64,000 nt of DNA from an uncultured Bartonella sp. (lineage in GTDB: Bacteria > Pseudomonadota > Alphaproteobacteria > Rhizobiales > Rhizobiaceae): assembly GCA_946481695.1 (NCBI GenBank), contig CAMLON010000003.1:1-64000 (forward strand), read 5' to 3'. The first letter of the stretch is position 1. Each line of letters starts with the position of its first letter. This document shows, one piece after another, positions 35,289 through 44,687 of this stretch. The notes under the pieces were generated by a model. It made no database searches. It worked only from the letters and a program-made list of their open reading frames with translations, and was not told the DNA's origin. Position numbers and translations under genes: made by a program.

Positions 35289-36383
35289 ATGGCACGCTCA
35301 AGCGGCATTCTGGCAGATAGCGATATTCAAAGTTTATTTGAAAATAATATTTTGAAATCGGATCGGCCGTTGGACAAAGATCAGATACAGCCGGCCAGTC
35401 TCGATTTGCGGTTGGGCAAAAAAGCCTATCGTGTCCGTGCTTCTTTTCTCCCCGGACCTGAAAAACAAGTTATTGATAAACTTGAACAATTCAAGCTACA
35501 CGAATTCGAGCTCGAAAATGGTGCGGTGCTTGAAACGGGTTGCGTCTACATTGTACCTCTTATCGAAACGCTCGCACTTTCCGATGAGCTTTGTGCATCT
35601 GCCAATCCGAAAAGTTCAACCGGACGACTGGATATTTTCACCCGTATCATAACCGATTATGCACAAGAATTTGATAAAGTCGCGGTTGGTTATCACGGAA
35701 AACTATATCTCGAAATAAGTCCGCGTACATTTCCTGTTATTGTTCGCACCGGTTCAAGACTGTCGCAAATCCGCTTTCGTAAAGGTAAAAGCGGCTTGAA
35801 TGAAAGCGAGCTTCTTGCCCTTCACAAAAAAGAAATGCTGGTTTCCGATGAGCATCCCAATATTACTGCAAGCGGCGTCGGGCTTTCGATTGATCTTACA
35901 GGTAATTCCAAGGGACTTGTCGGCTATCGCGGCAAACATCATACCGGCGTTATCGACGTGGATAAGCGGGGCGTGGCCGATGTGCTCGATTTTTGGGAAC
36001 CGATTTATGATCGGGGTTCGCATTCGCTCATCCTTGATCCGGATGAGTTCTATATTCTCGTCTCGCGTGAAGCGGTTCACGTCCCGCCGCTCTTTGCTGC
36101 AGAAATGACACCATTTGACCCATTGATTGGAGAGTTTCGCGTTCACTATGCCGGATTTTTCGACCCCGGTTTCGGCAATAATGAAGCCGGTGGCAAAGGC
36201 TCGCGCGCCGTTCTTGAAGTGCGCAGCCATGAAGTTCCTTTCATCCTCGAACATGGACAAATTGTCGGACATCTCGTTTATGAACATATGTTGAGGCATC
36301 CGAAATCTCTCTACGGGCGTGATCTCGGCTCGAATTATCAGGCACAGGGCTTGAAACTGTCAAAACATTTTAAACCACTTTGA
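35289..36383 (+). CDS. dcd: 2'-deoxycytidine 5'-triphosphate deaminase, long form
   Basis: Enzyme of the dCTP deaminase/dUTPase family, 364 residues, about twice the usual Dcd length because two family folds are joined in tandem, as usual in Rhizobiales. The first half carries IQPASLDLRLG and CASANPKSSTGRLDIFTR, where Dcd has its conserved Ser-Arg and trimer features; the second half has FDPLIGEFRVHYAGFFDPGFG and RSHEVPFILEHGQIVGHL, matching the dUTPase-like motifs. It makes dUTP from dCTP for thymidylate supply. Divergent from metZ; AAAAGG lies about eight bases before the ATG. Followed by tRNA-Gly. Confidence 0.9.
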   Translation: MARSSGILADSDIQSLFENNILKSDRPLDKDQIQPASLDLRLGKKAYRVRASFLPGPEKQVIDKLEQFKLHEFELENGAVLETGCVYIVPLIETLALSDELCASANPKSSTGRLDIFTRIITDYAQEFDKVAVGYHGKLYLEISPRTFPVIVRTGSRLSQIRFRKGKSGLNESELLALHKKEMLVSDEHPNITASGVGLSIDLTGNSKGLVGYRGKHHTGVIDVDKRGVADVLDFWEPIYDRGSHSLILDPDEFYILVSREAVHVPPLFAAEMTPFDPLIGEFRVHYAGFFDPGFGNNEAGGKGSRAVLEVRSHEVPFILEHGQIVGHLVYEHMLRHPKSLYGRDLGSNYQAQGLKLSKHFKPL

Positions 36384-36394
36384 TGAGAGGGTGC

Positions 36395-36423
36395 TTGACA
36401 AAAAGCATTAAAGATTGCATCCG
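36395..36423 (+). promoter_or_regulatory. Candidate tRNA-Gly promoter
   Basis: A perfect TTGACA at 36395-36400 lies the right distance upstream of the tRNA; the -10 region (around CATCCG) is poor, so only the -35 is convincing. Confidence 0.4.
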
Positions 36424-36438
36424 TGTGTCACGCATTTT

Positions 36439-36512
36439 GCGGGTATGATGTAATGGTAGCCTGTCAGCTTCCCAAGCTGAACGCGCGGGTTCGATTCCCG
36501 CTACCCGCTCCA
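36439..36512 (+). tRNA. tRNA-Gly (anticodon CCC)
   Basis: Acceptor strands GCGGGTA (36439-36445) and TACCCGC (36502-36508) pair fully. The anticodon arm is TCAGC-TTCCCAA-GCTGA with anticodon CCC, reading GGG. The T arm is GCGGG-TTCGATT-CCCGC. The discriminator is T36509, typical for bacterial tRNA-Gly, and CCA is encoded at 36510-36512. The D arm contains AATGGTAG. It lies 55 bases after the dCTP deaminase gene. Confidence 0.97.
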
Positions 36513-36889
36513 GCTCTTTGACTGTTTTCCGGGGTTTTCGTTTAACCAGTTATATTTTCCAATTTATAAACTGTCTAAATAAATATAATCTGTTGATTGG
36601 TTTAAAAAACAGAAAATTTTGTATTATTTTTTCAACTATAATACTTCCACATTAAATTTATAAGGATACGTTAGCTAAAAAAATTTTTTTAATTTTCTAA
36701 TAATAAAATCATCATCAGATAAAAATTATTATGTGAATTGTGATTATAATTTTATATTGTAAAAACCACCATTCATCACACTCATATGAACGGGTGCTGA
36801 ATTGACGCTGTTTTGACTTTATGCAAAAGCCTTTCAAAAACAACAATCTGAAAAACCCCGAATTTGTTTCCAATCAATAGGAAGTTCAA
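36513..36889. other. AT-rich intergenic region before gcd
   Basis: 377 bp, very AT-rich in the middle. No gene, hairpin terminator or clear promoter was identified; the gcd ribosome site AGGAAG is at its end. Confidence 0.5.
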
Positions 36890-39259
36890 ATGATAAAGTT
36901 CAAAAACGGCCCGTCAAGAATAACCGTTTGTCTGGTTATTCTGTTAAGCTTGCTAGTATTGGCGGCGGGATTCTATTTCACTCTTCTTGGCGGCTATCTC
37001 ATTTATCTTGGCAGCCGGACATGGTATTATCTGGCGCTCGGCATCCTGTTGCTTCTGTCGGGTTTGTTCATGATCCGGCTCAATCGTCTGAGTGTATGGA
37101 TCTTCGCATTTATCTATGTGATGAGCGCATTTTGGTCTTATCATGAAGCGGGGTTCGATTACTGGCAACAATTTTCCAACCTTTTTGCTTTGTCTGTCGC
37201 CTTTTTTCTAGTCTTGCTTGCCTATAGACCAATGGCAAAAAAACAAGGGAAAATTGTCGGCTCGGCGTCGCTCGTTTTGGCCGGTTTGGTGTTTATCGGC
37301 ATGGCGGCAACAATTGCCAGTTCGTTTATACCGAAAAATGTCATCCACGCGACAGAAAAAGCCAAAGCTGCATTACCGGTGCAACCGGCTAATGAACAAA
37401 AAGACTGGAAAAACTGGGGCAATGACGATTATGGTAGCCGCTTTGCAGCCCTAGACCAGATAACGCCTGCCAATATCAAAAAACTTGATGTTGCCTGGAT
37501 TGCCCATACCGGTGACATTCCCCAAAGCAACGGTTCGGGGGCAGAAGACCAGAATACCCCGCTACAGATCGGCACCAATCTTTATGTTTGTACCGCCTAT
37601 GGCAAGGTGCTTTCATTCGACGTCGATAGCGGCAAACAGAACTGGATGTACGACCCTCATGGAACAGGGCCAAACTGGCAACGCTGCCGCGGCTTGGGTT
37701 ATCATGAGGCACAATCAATCAAAGCTGTGAAAGCTGATGCGGCTTGTCAGGCACGTCTGTTTTTGCCAACGGGAGACGCAAGGCTTATTGCACTTGATGC
37801 GGCAACAGGAAAGCCATGCGAAGAATTCGGGGATAAGGGCACTGTCGACCTTAAAACCGGTATGGGTGAGGTCAAACCCGGTTATTACCAGCAAACATCG
37901 ACACCACTTGTTGCCGGCGATGTTGTCATTGTCGGCGGGCGCGTGGCCGACAATTTCTCGACTGATGAACCGCCGGGGGTTGTCAGAGCCTATGACGTGA
38001 AAGATGGTCATCTTGTCTGGGCTTGGGATCCCGGCAATCCTGATATTCACGGACTTCCGCCGGAAGGACAAACGTATACACGCGGAACACCAAATGTCTG
38101 GGCCGCAATGTCATATGACGAAAAACTCGGACTTGTCTATTTGCCGACAGGGAATTCAACCCCCGATTTCTGGGCAGGCTATCGCACAGCCGAAGACGAT
38201 AAATACTCGTCTTCCGTTGTGGCTGTCGATGTGAAGACCGGCGAAGTGCGTTGGCATTACCAATTTGTGCATCATGACATTTGGGATTTTGATACGCCCG
38301 CACAACCTGTTCTGCTTGACGCACCCGATAATGATGGAAATATCGTACCGGCACTCGTTCAGGTCACAAAACAGGGAGAGGTCTTCCTGCTCAACCGTGA
38401 AACCGGAGAACCGATTGCGGATGTTGAAGAAAAACCGGTACCGCAGGGTAACGTTGCTGGTGAACGTTATTCGCCAACACAGCGCTTCTCTGTCGGGATG
38501 CCGTCATTCGGCAATGCAACTTTAACAGAAGCCGATATGTGGGGTACGACACCATTCGACAAGCTTCTATGCCGGATCGAATTTGCCAAAATGCGTCATC
38601 AGGGTGTCTTCACCCCGCCGGGGCTTGATTATTCATTACAAATGCCGGGTTCACTCGGTGGTATGAATTGGGGATCTGTCTCGATTGATCCGACATTGAA
38701 CTATGTTTTCGTCAATGATATGCGCCTTGGCCTTGCCAATTATCTCGTCGAGCGCAAAGATATTCCTGAAAGCGCGTCCGGCATTGAAATGGGCATTGTC
38801 CCCATGGCCGGAACACCTTTCGGTGCTATGCGCATGCGCTTCCTTTCGCCGCTTGGCGTCCCCTGTCAGAAACCGCCTTTTGGCACAATGTCGGCAATTG
38901 ATCTCAAAACCCGTAAAATCGTCTGGCAAGTTCCGGTTGGCACTGTCAGGGATACAGGCCCGCTCAATATCGCACTCGGAGTGCCTGTTCCGATCGGAAT
39001 GCCAACACTGGGTCCCTCTTTAGCGACACAATCCGGCCTTGTGTTCTTTGCCGGAACGCAGGATTTTTATTTGCGTGCTTTTGATAGCCGCACAGGCAAA
39101 GAAATCTGGAAATCGCGTTTGCCTGTCGGCAGCCAAGGTGGTCCGATGACTTATATTTCACCAAAAACCGGCAAACAATATATTGTCATTACTGCGGGTG
39201 GCGCACGCCAAAATCCGAAACGGGGTGATTATGTCATTGCCTATGCTTTGAACGACTAG
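36890..39259 (+). CDS. gcd: Membrane-bound PQQ-dependent glucose dehydrogenase
   Basis: Quinoprotein of 789 residues that oxidises glucose (and related aldoses) to the lactone in the periplasm and reduces ubiquinone. Residues about 1-145 form the five-helix membrane anchor; the rest is the eight-bladed PQQ propeller, with W-type repeats such as VYLPTGNSTPDFW, HHDIWDFDTPAQPVL and FAGTQDFYLRAFDSRTGKEIW. DWKNWGNDDYGSRFAALDQI starts the propeller domain. It needs PQQ; no pqq synthesis gene is in the window, so cofactor must be made elsewhere in the genome or taken up. AGGAAG precedes the ATG. Single-gene unit with a terminator. Confidence 0.96.
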   Translation: MIKFKNGPSRITVCLVILLSLLVLAAGFYFTLLGGYLIYLGSRTWYYLALGILLLLSGLFMIRLNRLSVWIFAFIYVMSAFWSYHEAGFDYWQQFSNLFALSVAFFLVLLAYRPMAKKQGKIVGSASLVLAGLVFIGMAATIASSFIPKNVIHATEKAKAALPVQPANEQKDWKNWGNDDYGSRFAALDQITPANIKKLDVAWIAHTGDIPQSNGSGAEDQNTPLQIGTNLYVCTAYGKVLSFDVDSGKQNWMYDPHGTGPNWQRCRGLGYHEAQSIKAVKADAACQARLFLPTGDARLIALDAATGKPCEEFGDKGTVDLKTGMGEVKPGYYQQTSTPLVAGDVVIVGGRVADNFSTDEPPGVVRAYDVKDGHLVWAWDPGNPDIHGLPPEGQTYTRGTPNVWAAMSYDEKLGLVYLPTGNSTPDFWAGYRTAEDDKYSSSVVAVDVKTGEVRWHYQFVHHDIWDFDTPAQPVLLDAPDNDGNIVPALVQVTKQGEVFLLNRETGEPIADVEEKPVPQGNVAGERYSPTQRFSVGMPSFGNATLTEADMWGTTPFDKLLCRIEFAKMRHQGVFTPPGLDYSLQMPGSLGGMNWGSVSIDPTLNYVFVNDMRLGLANYLVERKDIPESASGIEMGIVPMAGTPFGAMRMRFLSPLGVPCQKPPFGTMSAIDLKTRKIVWQVPVGTVRDTGPLNIALGVPVPIGMPTLGPSLATQSGLVFFAGTQDFYLRAFDSRTGKEIWKSRLPVGSQGGPMTYISPKTGKQYIVITAGGARQNPKRGDYVIAYALND

Positions 39260-39332
39260 GCTTTAATAGAAGCAAAAACTTCTGTTTCCCGAACGTTTGA
39301 AATATCGGCAACGTTGGAATGAGCTAAAATCG

Positions 39333-39366
39333 GACCTGCCACTTTCATGTGGCGGGTCGTTTTTAA
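39333..39366 (+). terminator. Intrinsic terminator of gcd
   Basis: GACCTGCCAC pairs with GTGGCGGGTC (ten pairs, one T-G) around TTTCAT, followed by GTTTTT. Confidence 0.85.
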
Positions 39367-39668
39367 TGTTTATCCAATAATTTTTTTGAAATTAAAAATA
39401 AAACTATTAAAAAACAACACTTAATTTTATTAAAAATAACATCTTTCTTATATATATTATGTTTCAATTTTTATTTATTTTATTTTAAAAATTCATTTGG
39501 AAGAAACATCAAGATGAATGTTTCTGGCTTATTTTCTCTTGGAAAAACAATATTCTTCAAATTCATCGCCAAGTTGAAAACACTTTGAATAGATTCTAAC
39601 GGACTTAAAACGTAGCAGCAGTTAGAAATCAAATCGGTAAAAATTGTCGGAAAACGAAAAATCCTAAT

Positions 39669-39702
39669 AAAAAGCCCGCAGAATATTGCGGGCTTTTTGC
39701 AT
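39669..39702. terminator. Bidirectional terminator, likely of the cell wall hydrolase gene
   Basis: AAAAAGCCCGCA and TGCGGGCTTTTT form a perfect 12-bp stem with loop GAATAT; both strands end in T runs. The hydrolase gene ends 55 bases away on the minus strand. Confidence 0.85.
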
Positions 39703-39753
39703 AAAGTCGTTTGTAAAAATACCCTTTCAATCAGGCTATTTCACAAAAATTTA

Positions 39754-40800
39754 TCAGAACCTTTTGTTCTTATCCTGTTTTTGTAAAATAGCGCCAATTT
39801 CATCGACTTTTTCCTTTGATGGTGTGGGATAGCCGACGGTTGTTGAACCTGTTTGCGTATGGTCAACTGAACGTGCAGCAGGCTTCGGAGCATAATTATA
39901 ATGCGCATCGGCGACCATAACCTGTTTTGGTGCAGGAGTAGGAGCCGTTTGGAATGGTAGATAAGGTTCTGGAGCTTTTTCAACCGGCTTTGCATGGGAT
40001 ACTGCCGGCTTTGCATCTGCTACAACCGTATTGGCTTGGTGAGTAAAAGCGCTTTTCTGTGATGAAAAAGGTTTGGCTTCAACCGGTACGGGTTGAGCCT
40101 GTGCAATCATCACCGGTTCGCTTGCTGGCGCTGTCTTGACCGGAAGTGCAGGTGCCGGTTCGGAAACCGCTTTTGGCGCTACCGGCTGGGCACCCCGACC
40201 CGGCGTTGTAAATTGGGGCGCTTTTCCGCTCTTTTCCTGTGCGAAAGCAAAAGCGACATCATAAGGTGCGTCATTGGTCGGGACTTGCAATTCGCCATCA
40301 CGCCCGCGCTTTTCATAAAAAGCATTGCCACCGGCGACCTGGACATAATGGATATTTTTATAAGGGAATGTCAAACCGGCGGTGTGAAAAAACATGGCGT
40401 TCTTGCTTTTTTTCGCCCGCTCGCCACGTAATACCGCGTCAGCAGCTTCACCGGCTCTTGCCATTGCAGCAGGCTCGGTCATCGGTTTGGTCAAAACACC
40501 GGGAGCAAATTGATTGGGCTGGCCGACAACGCCGCAAATTGTCTTCGGATAAGCAGTTGAATTCACGCGATTCATGACGACGGTACCAACTGCAATCATA
40601 CCATCGCGGCTTGAACGGTTTGATTCAAAATACATTGCCCGCATCAGGCAAGTGCGCTCTGTCAGGGGAAAGGAAGCCTGTTTATTATTTTTATGCCCGA
40701 AACCGAAATGGGTCGACGCACAGCCTGTAACGATGAACGGTGCAAGCATGATTGCAGCGGTACTTGCCCAACGGAGTTTTTTCATCTTATCAAATACCAT
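39754..40800 (-). CDS. SleB-type cell wall hydrolase lipoprotein
   Basis: Predicted peptidoglycan hydrolase, 348 residues. The N-terminus has a signal sequence and lipobox (FIVTGCAST, Cys near residue 27). Residues about 45-180 are the Hydrolase_2 (SleB) domain: CLMRAMYFESNRSSRDGMIA with the catalytic Glu, GTVVMNRVNSTAYPKTICGVV and PNQFAPGVL. Residues 200-348 are a Pro/Ala/Lys/Val-rich linker-like tail with TAPASEPVMIAQAQPVP, probably disordered. Starts at ATG 40800 or 40785 are both possible; neither has a strong ribosome site. Transcribed alone on the minus strand. Confidence 0.87.
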   Translation of the reverse strand: MVFDKMKKLRWASTAAIMLAPFIVTGCASTHFGFGHKNNKQASFPLTERTCLMRAMYFESNRSSRDGMIAVGTVVMNRVNSTAYPKTICGVVGQPNQFAPGVLTKPMTEPAAMARAGEAADAVLRGERAKKSKNAMFFHTAGLTFPYKNIHYVQVAGGNAFYEKRGRDGELQVPTNDAPYDVAFAFAQEKSGKAPQFTTPGRGAQPVAPKAVSEPAPALPVKTAPASEPVMIAQAQPVPVEAKPFSSQKSAFTHQANTVVADAKPAVSHAKPVEKAPEPYLPFQTAPTPAPKQVMVADAHYNYAPKPAARSVDHTQTGSTTVGYPTPSKEKVDEIGAILQKQDKNKRF

Positions 40801-41827
40801 TCTTAAGTTTCGTTTTCTTTCTCACCCTATAAAAACAAAGGCAAAAAAAGGCCAAATGAAGGCAGTGCTTTTTACACCTCCATTGCGATCCGGTTTATTG
40901 AACCAAAATCCCTGAAAATGACTATCGCTTTAAACCTTTTAAAAATAATTAACCGCGTTTTTGCGCCCCATGGACAACGGCAATGACCAACATTGAAATC
41001 ACAAATCCAAAACAACCCGACTGTATCCGGAATTAAAACATAACATGTTGTTTTTATTTGTCATTTTATAACTAATTTAACAGCAACATACGCTCACATC
41101 ATCTGCTCGGAGGTCATTCTTTGCGAGTTTGTCACTGCGGTTCTTCACCAATTGTTAACGCTAAACCGACAAATTGTTCAAAACGTCTGATTTTTTCTCA
41201 AAAAGCGGCCACAGAATTCCTCAAACGATAATGTCAGACAGCAATTTTACCGATTGCTTTAGCTAGGTTTTAGAGCTCTCCACGCGGATATATCTTTTCA
41301 TTTTTTCTTTAGATTTTTCGACTTTTCCTACTTTCCCTTTATTGGCGTTCTACGCATTCTCGCTGTTATTTTTTATTTGCGTTCCCTGTTTTAAGCAGGC
41401 ATTTACGCTTTTTATTCCCCTATTTGCCATCGGCAAACTACGTTATCCGATGTTTTGTTGAAGCGCGTTTATTGCCTGATCCGGGCGTTTGAAAAAACTT
41501 CGATTGCGGGGTGAGAAAAACATATTTTTAAATGAAAGACATGAAAATCTGTGTTTATTTCTGCAAACACGCAGGCATATTTTGACTGTCGAACGCGCGG
41601 ACAAGTGTCGAAGCGCTCTGCCTGCCAGTTAAGAAAATGAACATCTCACTGACAGAATGCACATGCAAAATAAGGGCTAGCTATTATTGTTACTGAAAAA
41701 AGCGCGTTCCTGCTACATCAAACAATAAAGCGTCATAGCACTGAAATTTTATTTGGATAGGTCGCAAGCGTTTTAAGGGTGTCACTAGGTCACGTTTCCC
41801 AAACGAAAGGCCCTGTTATGCCAGATA
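40801..41827. other. 1-kb intergenic region without a recognisable gene
   Basis: The longest gene-free stretch of the window, between the cell wall hydrolase (its promoter side) and the phoU 3' end. No open frame of conviction on either strand and no tRNA or known RNA motif was spotted. CATCGG (41428-41433) and CCGATG (41447-41452) followed by TTTTG is a weak terminator-like hairpin. Base composition is AT-rich with T-rich runs at 41290-41345. It may hide a small RNA or be decayed coding sequence. Confidence 0.5.
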
Positions 41828-42550
41828 TTATTCTGCGGTTTTTCCGTCAGCTCCAACCTTATAGGTGGTGTCATCACGTGGACGGTCAGTGCTCAAATAA
41901 GTACCGGTCATAATATAGTGCAATGTCTCGGCAATATTGGTTGCGTGATCACCGATACGCTCGATATTTTTGGCGCAAAATAGCAAATGTGTGCAAGCAG
42001 TAATATTGCGCGGATCTTCCATCATGTAAGTGAGGAGCTCGCGAAACAGCGACGTATACATGGCGTCAATCTCTTCATCCCTGTTACGCACAGCATCAAT
42101 CCGTTCAAGCGAGCGGCTCGCATAAGCGTCCAACACTTCCTTGAGCTGATTGAGCGTCAGTGTCGCGAATGATTGCAGGCCATGATACAAACTTGCCGGT
42201 TGCCGGCTTTCGACAATCGCAGCCGCCCTTTTTGCGATGTTTTTGCCCATATCGCCAACGCGTTCCAGATCGGCTGCAATGCGCATAGCACCGATAATTT
42301 CGCGCAAATCCACCGCCATTGGCTGGCGCTTAGCAATAATTGCCACCGATTTTTCGTCAATTTCGCGTTCGGTTTCATCAAGAAACATATCATCGGAAAT
42401 AACTTTTTTAGCGAGATCAAGATCGTTATTGATCACAGCATTGACTGCTTCCTCGATCATCTCACTGGCAAAAGTTCCCATTTTGGCAATTTTTGCTTCA
42501 AGGTAGCCCAATTCCTCATCGAATGAACGGACAGTATGATTGATTGGCAT
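41828..42550 (-). CDS. phoU: Phosphate transport/regulatory protein PhoU
   Basis: Cytoplasmic regulator that connects the Pst transporter to the PhoR/PhoB system and restrains phosphate uptake. The 240-residue protein is two three-helix PhoU repeats; metal-binding-type clusters are visible as REIDEKSVAII with RIAADLERVGDMGKNIAKR in repeat one and NIERIGDHATNIAE in repeat two. It follows pstB by 17 bases on the minus strand and is the last gene of pstSCAB-phoU. In many Rhizobiales phoB comes next; here 1 kb without a gene follows instead. Confidence 0.96.
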   Translation of the reverse strand: MPINHTVRSFDEELGYLEAKIAKMGTFASEMIEEAVNAVINNDLDLAKKVISDDMFLDETEREIDEKSVAIIAKRQPMAVDLREIIGAMRIAADLERVGDMGKNIAKRAAAIVESRQPASLYHGLQSFATLTLNQLKEVLDAYASRSLERIDAVRNRDEEIDAMYTSLFRELLTYMMEDPRNITACTHLLFCAKNIERIGDHATNIAETLHYIMTGTYLSTDRPRDDTTYKVGADGKTAE

Positions 42551-42567
42551 AAGCGTGCTCCCTGAAT

Positions 42568-43332
42568 TTAGCCGAAACGACCGGTAATATAATCTTGCGT
42601 ACGTTGCTCTTTTGGCGATGTGAACATCATCTCGGTTTCCCCTACTTCAACCAGATCTCCCAAATGGAACATCGCTGTAAATTGCGAAACGCGTGCAGCC
42701 TGCTGCATTGAATGGGTGACGATAACAATCGTAAAATTCTCGCGCAAATCATCAATCAATTCTTCAATGCGCGCCGTTGCAATCGGGTCGAGTGCGGAAC
42801 AGGGTTCATCCATCAAGATAACTTCCGGACTGACCGCAATGGCGCGTGCAATGCACAAGCGTTGCTGTTGTCCACCTGAAAGACCGGTACCGGCATCATT
42901 CAAACGGTCTTTTACCTCGTCAAATAAACCGGCCTTGATAAGGCTTTGCTCAACAATCGTATCAAGTTCCTTGCGTGATTTGGCAAGCCCGTGAATACGC
43001 GGCCCGTAAGCGACATTCTCATATATGGACTTCGGAAAAGGATTGGGCTTTTGAAAAACCATACCGACACGGGCACGCAATTCGACAACGTCGATGTCGG
43101 GATCATAAATATCCTGCCCGTCAAGAGTGATAAGGCCGGTGACTTTTGCCCCGTCAATTGTATCATTCATACGATTGAGACAACGCAGGAACGTTGACTT
43201 CCCGCAACCGGACGGACCAATCAATGCCATAACCTGATGTTCGGGAATATCAAGGCTGACACCATGCAAAGCTTCTTTGGCGCCATAAAACACTTTGACA
43301 TCCTGACCACGCATCTTGATTTTCATTATCAA
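42568..43332 (-). CDS. pstB: Phosphate ABC transporter ATP-binding protein PstB
   Basis: ATPase of the high-affinity phosphate importer, 254 residues. Walker A is [12 protein letters not shown], the ABC signature [14 protein letters not shown] and Walker [14 protein letters not shown], followed by the switch His in VIVTHSMQQ. The [23 protein letters not shown] stretch (Q-loop) is diagnostic for PstB. Starts could be either the first or the second Met in [10 protein letters not shown]. It lies 62 bases after pstA and before phoU. Confidence 0.97.
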   Translation of the reverse strand: MIMKIKMRGQDVKVFYGAKEALHGVSLDIPEHQVMALIGPSGCGKSTFLRCLNRMNDTIDGAKVTGLITLDGQDIYDPDIDVVELRARVGMVFQKPNPFPKSIYENVAYGPRIHGLAKSRKELDTIVEQSLIKAGLFDEVKDRLNDAGTGLSGGQQQRLCIARAIAVSPEVILMDEPCSALDPIATARIEELIDDLRENFTIVIVTHSMQQAARVSQFTAMFHLGDLVEVGETEMMFTSPKEQRTQDYITGRFG

Positions 43333-43394
43333 CCTAATCCTATTTTGTTCAAAGCCAGAACAAGTTTGCTAAATCACTCTATAAAACCATAATT

Positions 43395-44687
43395 CTACCA
43401 GCGCCGTTCAAACTTACGACGCAACAACACCGCTGCTATATTCATAATAGCAAGAAACGCCATCAAAATGATGATCGCACCAAATGTACGTTCATTAAAG
43501 GCACGTTCCGGTTCGTTTGCCCACATATAAATTTGCACTGGCAAAGCTGTTGCCGGTTCCATCGGCGTTGCAGGATAATTTGCAACAAACGCGACCATGC
43601 CGATTAATAAAAGTGGCGCTGTCTCCCCCAAAGCCCTTGCAAGACCGAGGATTGTACCGGTGAGAATCCCGGGAAAAGCAAGTGGCAAAACATGACCAAA
43701 AATCGTTTGCGTTTTTGATGCTCCCAATCCCAATGCCCCATCGCGGATTGAAGGCGGAACAGCCCGCAAAGCAGCCCGCGTTGCAATGATGATGGTTGGC
43801 AGCGTCATAAGCGTTAATACGAGACCTCCGACGATTGACGAAGCGCGCGGCAGATGCAGAAAATTGATAAAGATGGAAAGCCCCAACAAGCCGAAAACAA
43901 TAGAGGGAACAGCCGCAAGATTATTGATGTTGACTTCTATTATATCATTTAATTTGCTGCGGCGGGCAAACTCCTCGAGATAAATGGCTGTTGCAACCCC
44001 AATCGGCAAAGACAATATCAATACAATTGCCATCATATAGGCCGAACCGATAATGGCAACGCCAAGTCCGGATGTTTCCGGACGGCTCGAGGCCCCGAAT
44101 GTAAAAAGCCCTTTATTGAAGGCTTTATGCAACGTGCCATCGGAAGCGAGTTTTTCCATCCACCCAATCTGGCGGTTGGTGACTTTACGATTTTGTTCTG
44201 TAACAGATAGGTCGATTTGTCCTTTGAAAGCTGAATCAATGTCGGCGGCGGCTAACACATCAATAGTACGGGTTTTACCGATATAATCGGGATGTTCGGA
44301 AAGAAGCTCACGTATTTCGACACGCACACCGCCAGAAATCATACGATTGAGTTCGCGCATTGCAGGATGATCATTTTTATCGATACCGAGTTTTTCAGCA
44401 AGAGCGTTGCGCACAAGAAGCGGATAATTTGCAGTAATGAGAACTTTGGGATTTGTGAGCCGCTCGCCTTTCGGGTCGATAATGTGTTCGTCCAGATAGA
44501 CCGGCAAGGTCATTATCGTCTGCTGAAACGCACTCACCCCCTGAGAGATAATCGACCACAAAAGAATAACGAGGAATAAAAGCCCCACACCGATTGCTGA
44601 AATCCCATATGCACGGAAACGTCGTTCCGCCCGATAACGGCGCTTTAACCCTATGTCACGTCTTGGCGTTTGAACAACGTTACTCAT
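43395..44687 (-). CDS. pstA: Phosphate ABC transporter permease PstA
   Basis: Inner membrane permease, 430 residues, larger than E. coli PstA because an extra periplasmic domain of about 150 residues (roughly 65-215) sits after the first helix, as usual in Rhizobiales. The transport domain has about five further helices; the EAA-type cytoplasmic loop is SIRDGALGLGASKTQTIFGHVLPLAFPGI. It overlaps the pstC stop by four bases, so PstC and PstA are translated together to form the heterodimeric channel. Confidence 0.95.
   Translation of the reverse strand: MSNVVQTPRRDIGLKRRYRAERRFRAYGISAIGVGLLFLVILLWSIISQGVSAFQQTIMTLPVYLDEHIIDPKGERLTNPKVLITANYPLLVRNALAEKLGIDKNDHPAMRELNRMISGGVRVEIRELLSEHPDYIGKTRTIDVLAAADIDSAFKGQIDLSVTEQNRKVTNRQIGWMEKLASDGTLHKAFNKGLFTFGASSRPETSGLGVAIIGSAYMMAIVLILSLPIGVATAIYLEEFARRSKLNDIIEVNINNLAAVPSIVFGLLGLSIFINFLHLPRASSIVGGLVLTLMTLPTIIIATRAALRAVPPSIRDGALGLGASKTQTIFGHVLPLAFPGILTGTILGLARALGETAPLLLIGMVAFVANYPATPMEPATALPVQIYMWANEPERAFNERTFGAIIILMAFLAIMNIAAVLLRRKFERRW

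Larger units (their letters stand above)
39260..39753. other. AT-rich intergenic region between gcd and the cell wall hydrolase
   Basis: Convergent 3' ends. It contains two terminators (listed) and, between them, a very AT-rich stretch (39367-39660) in which I see no gene. Confidence 0.55.
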
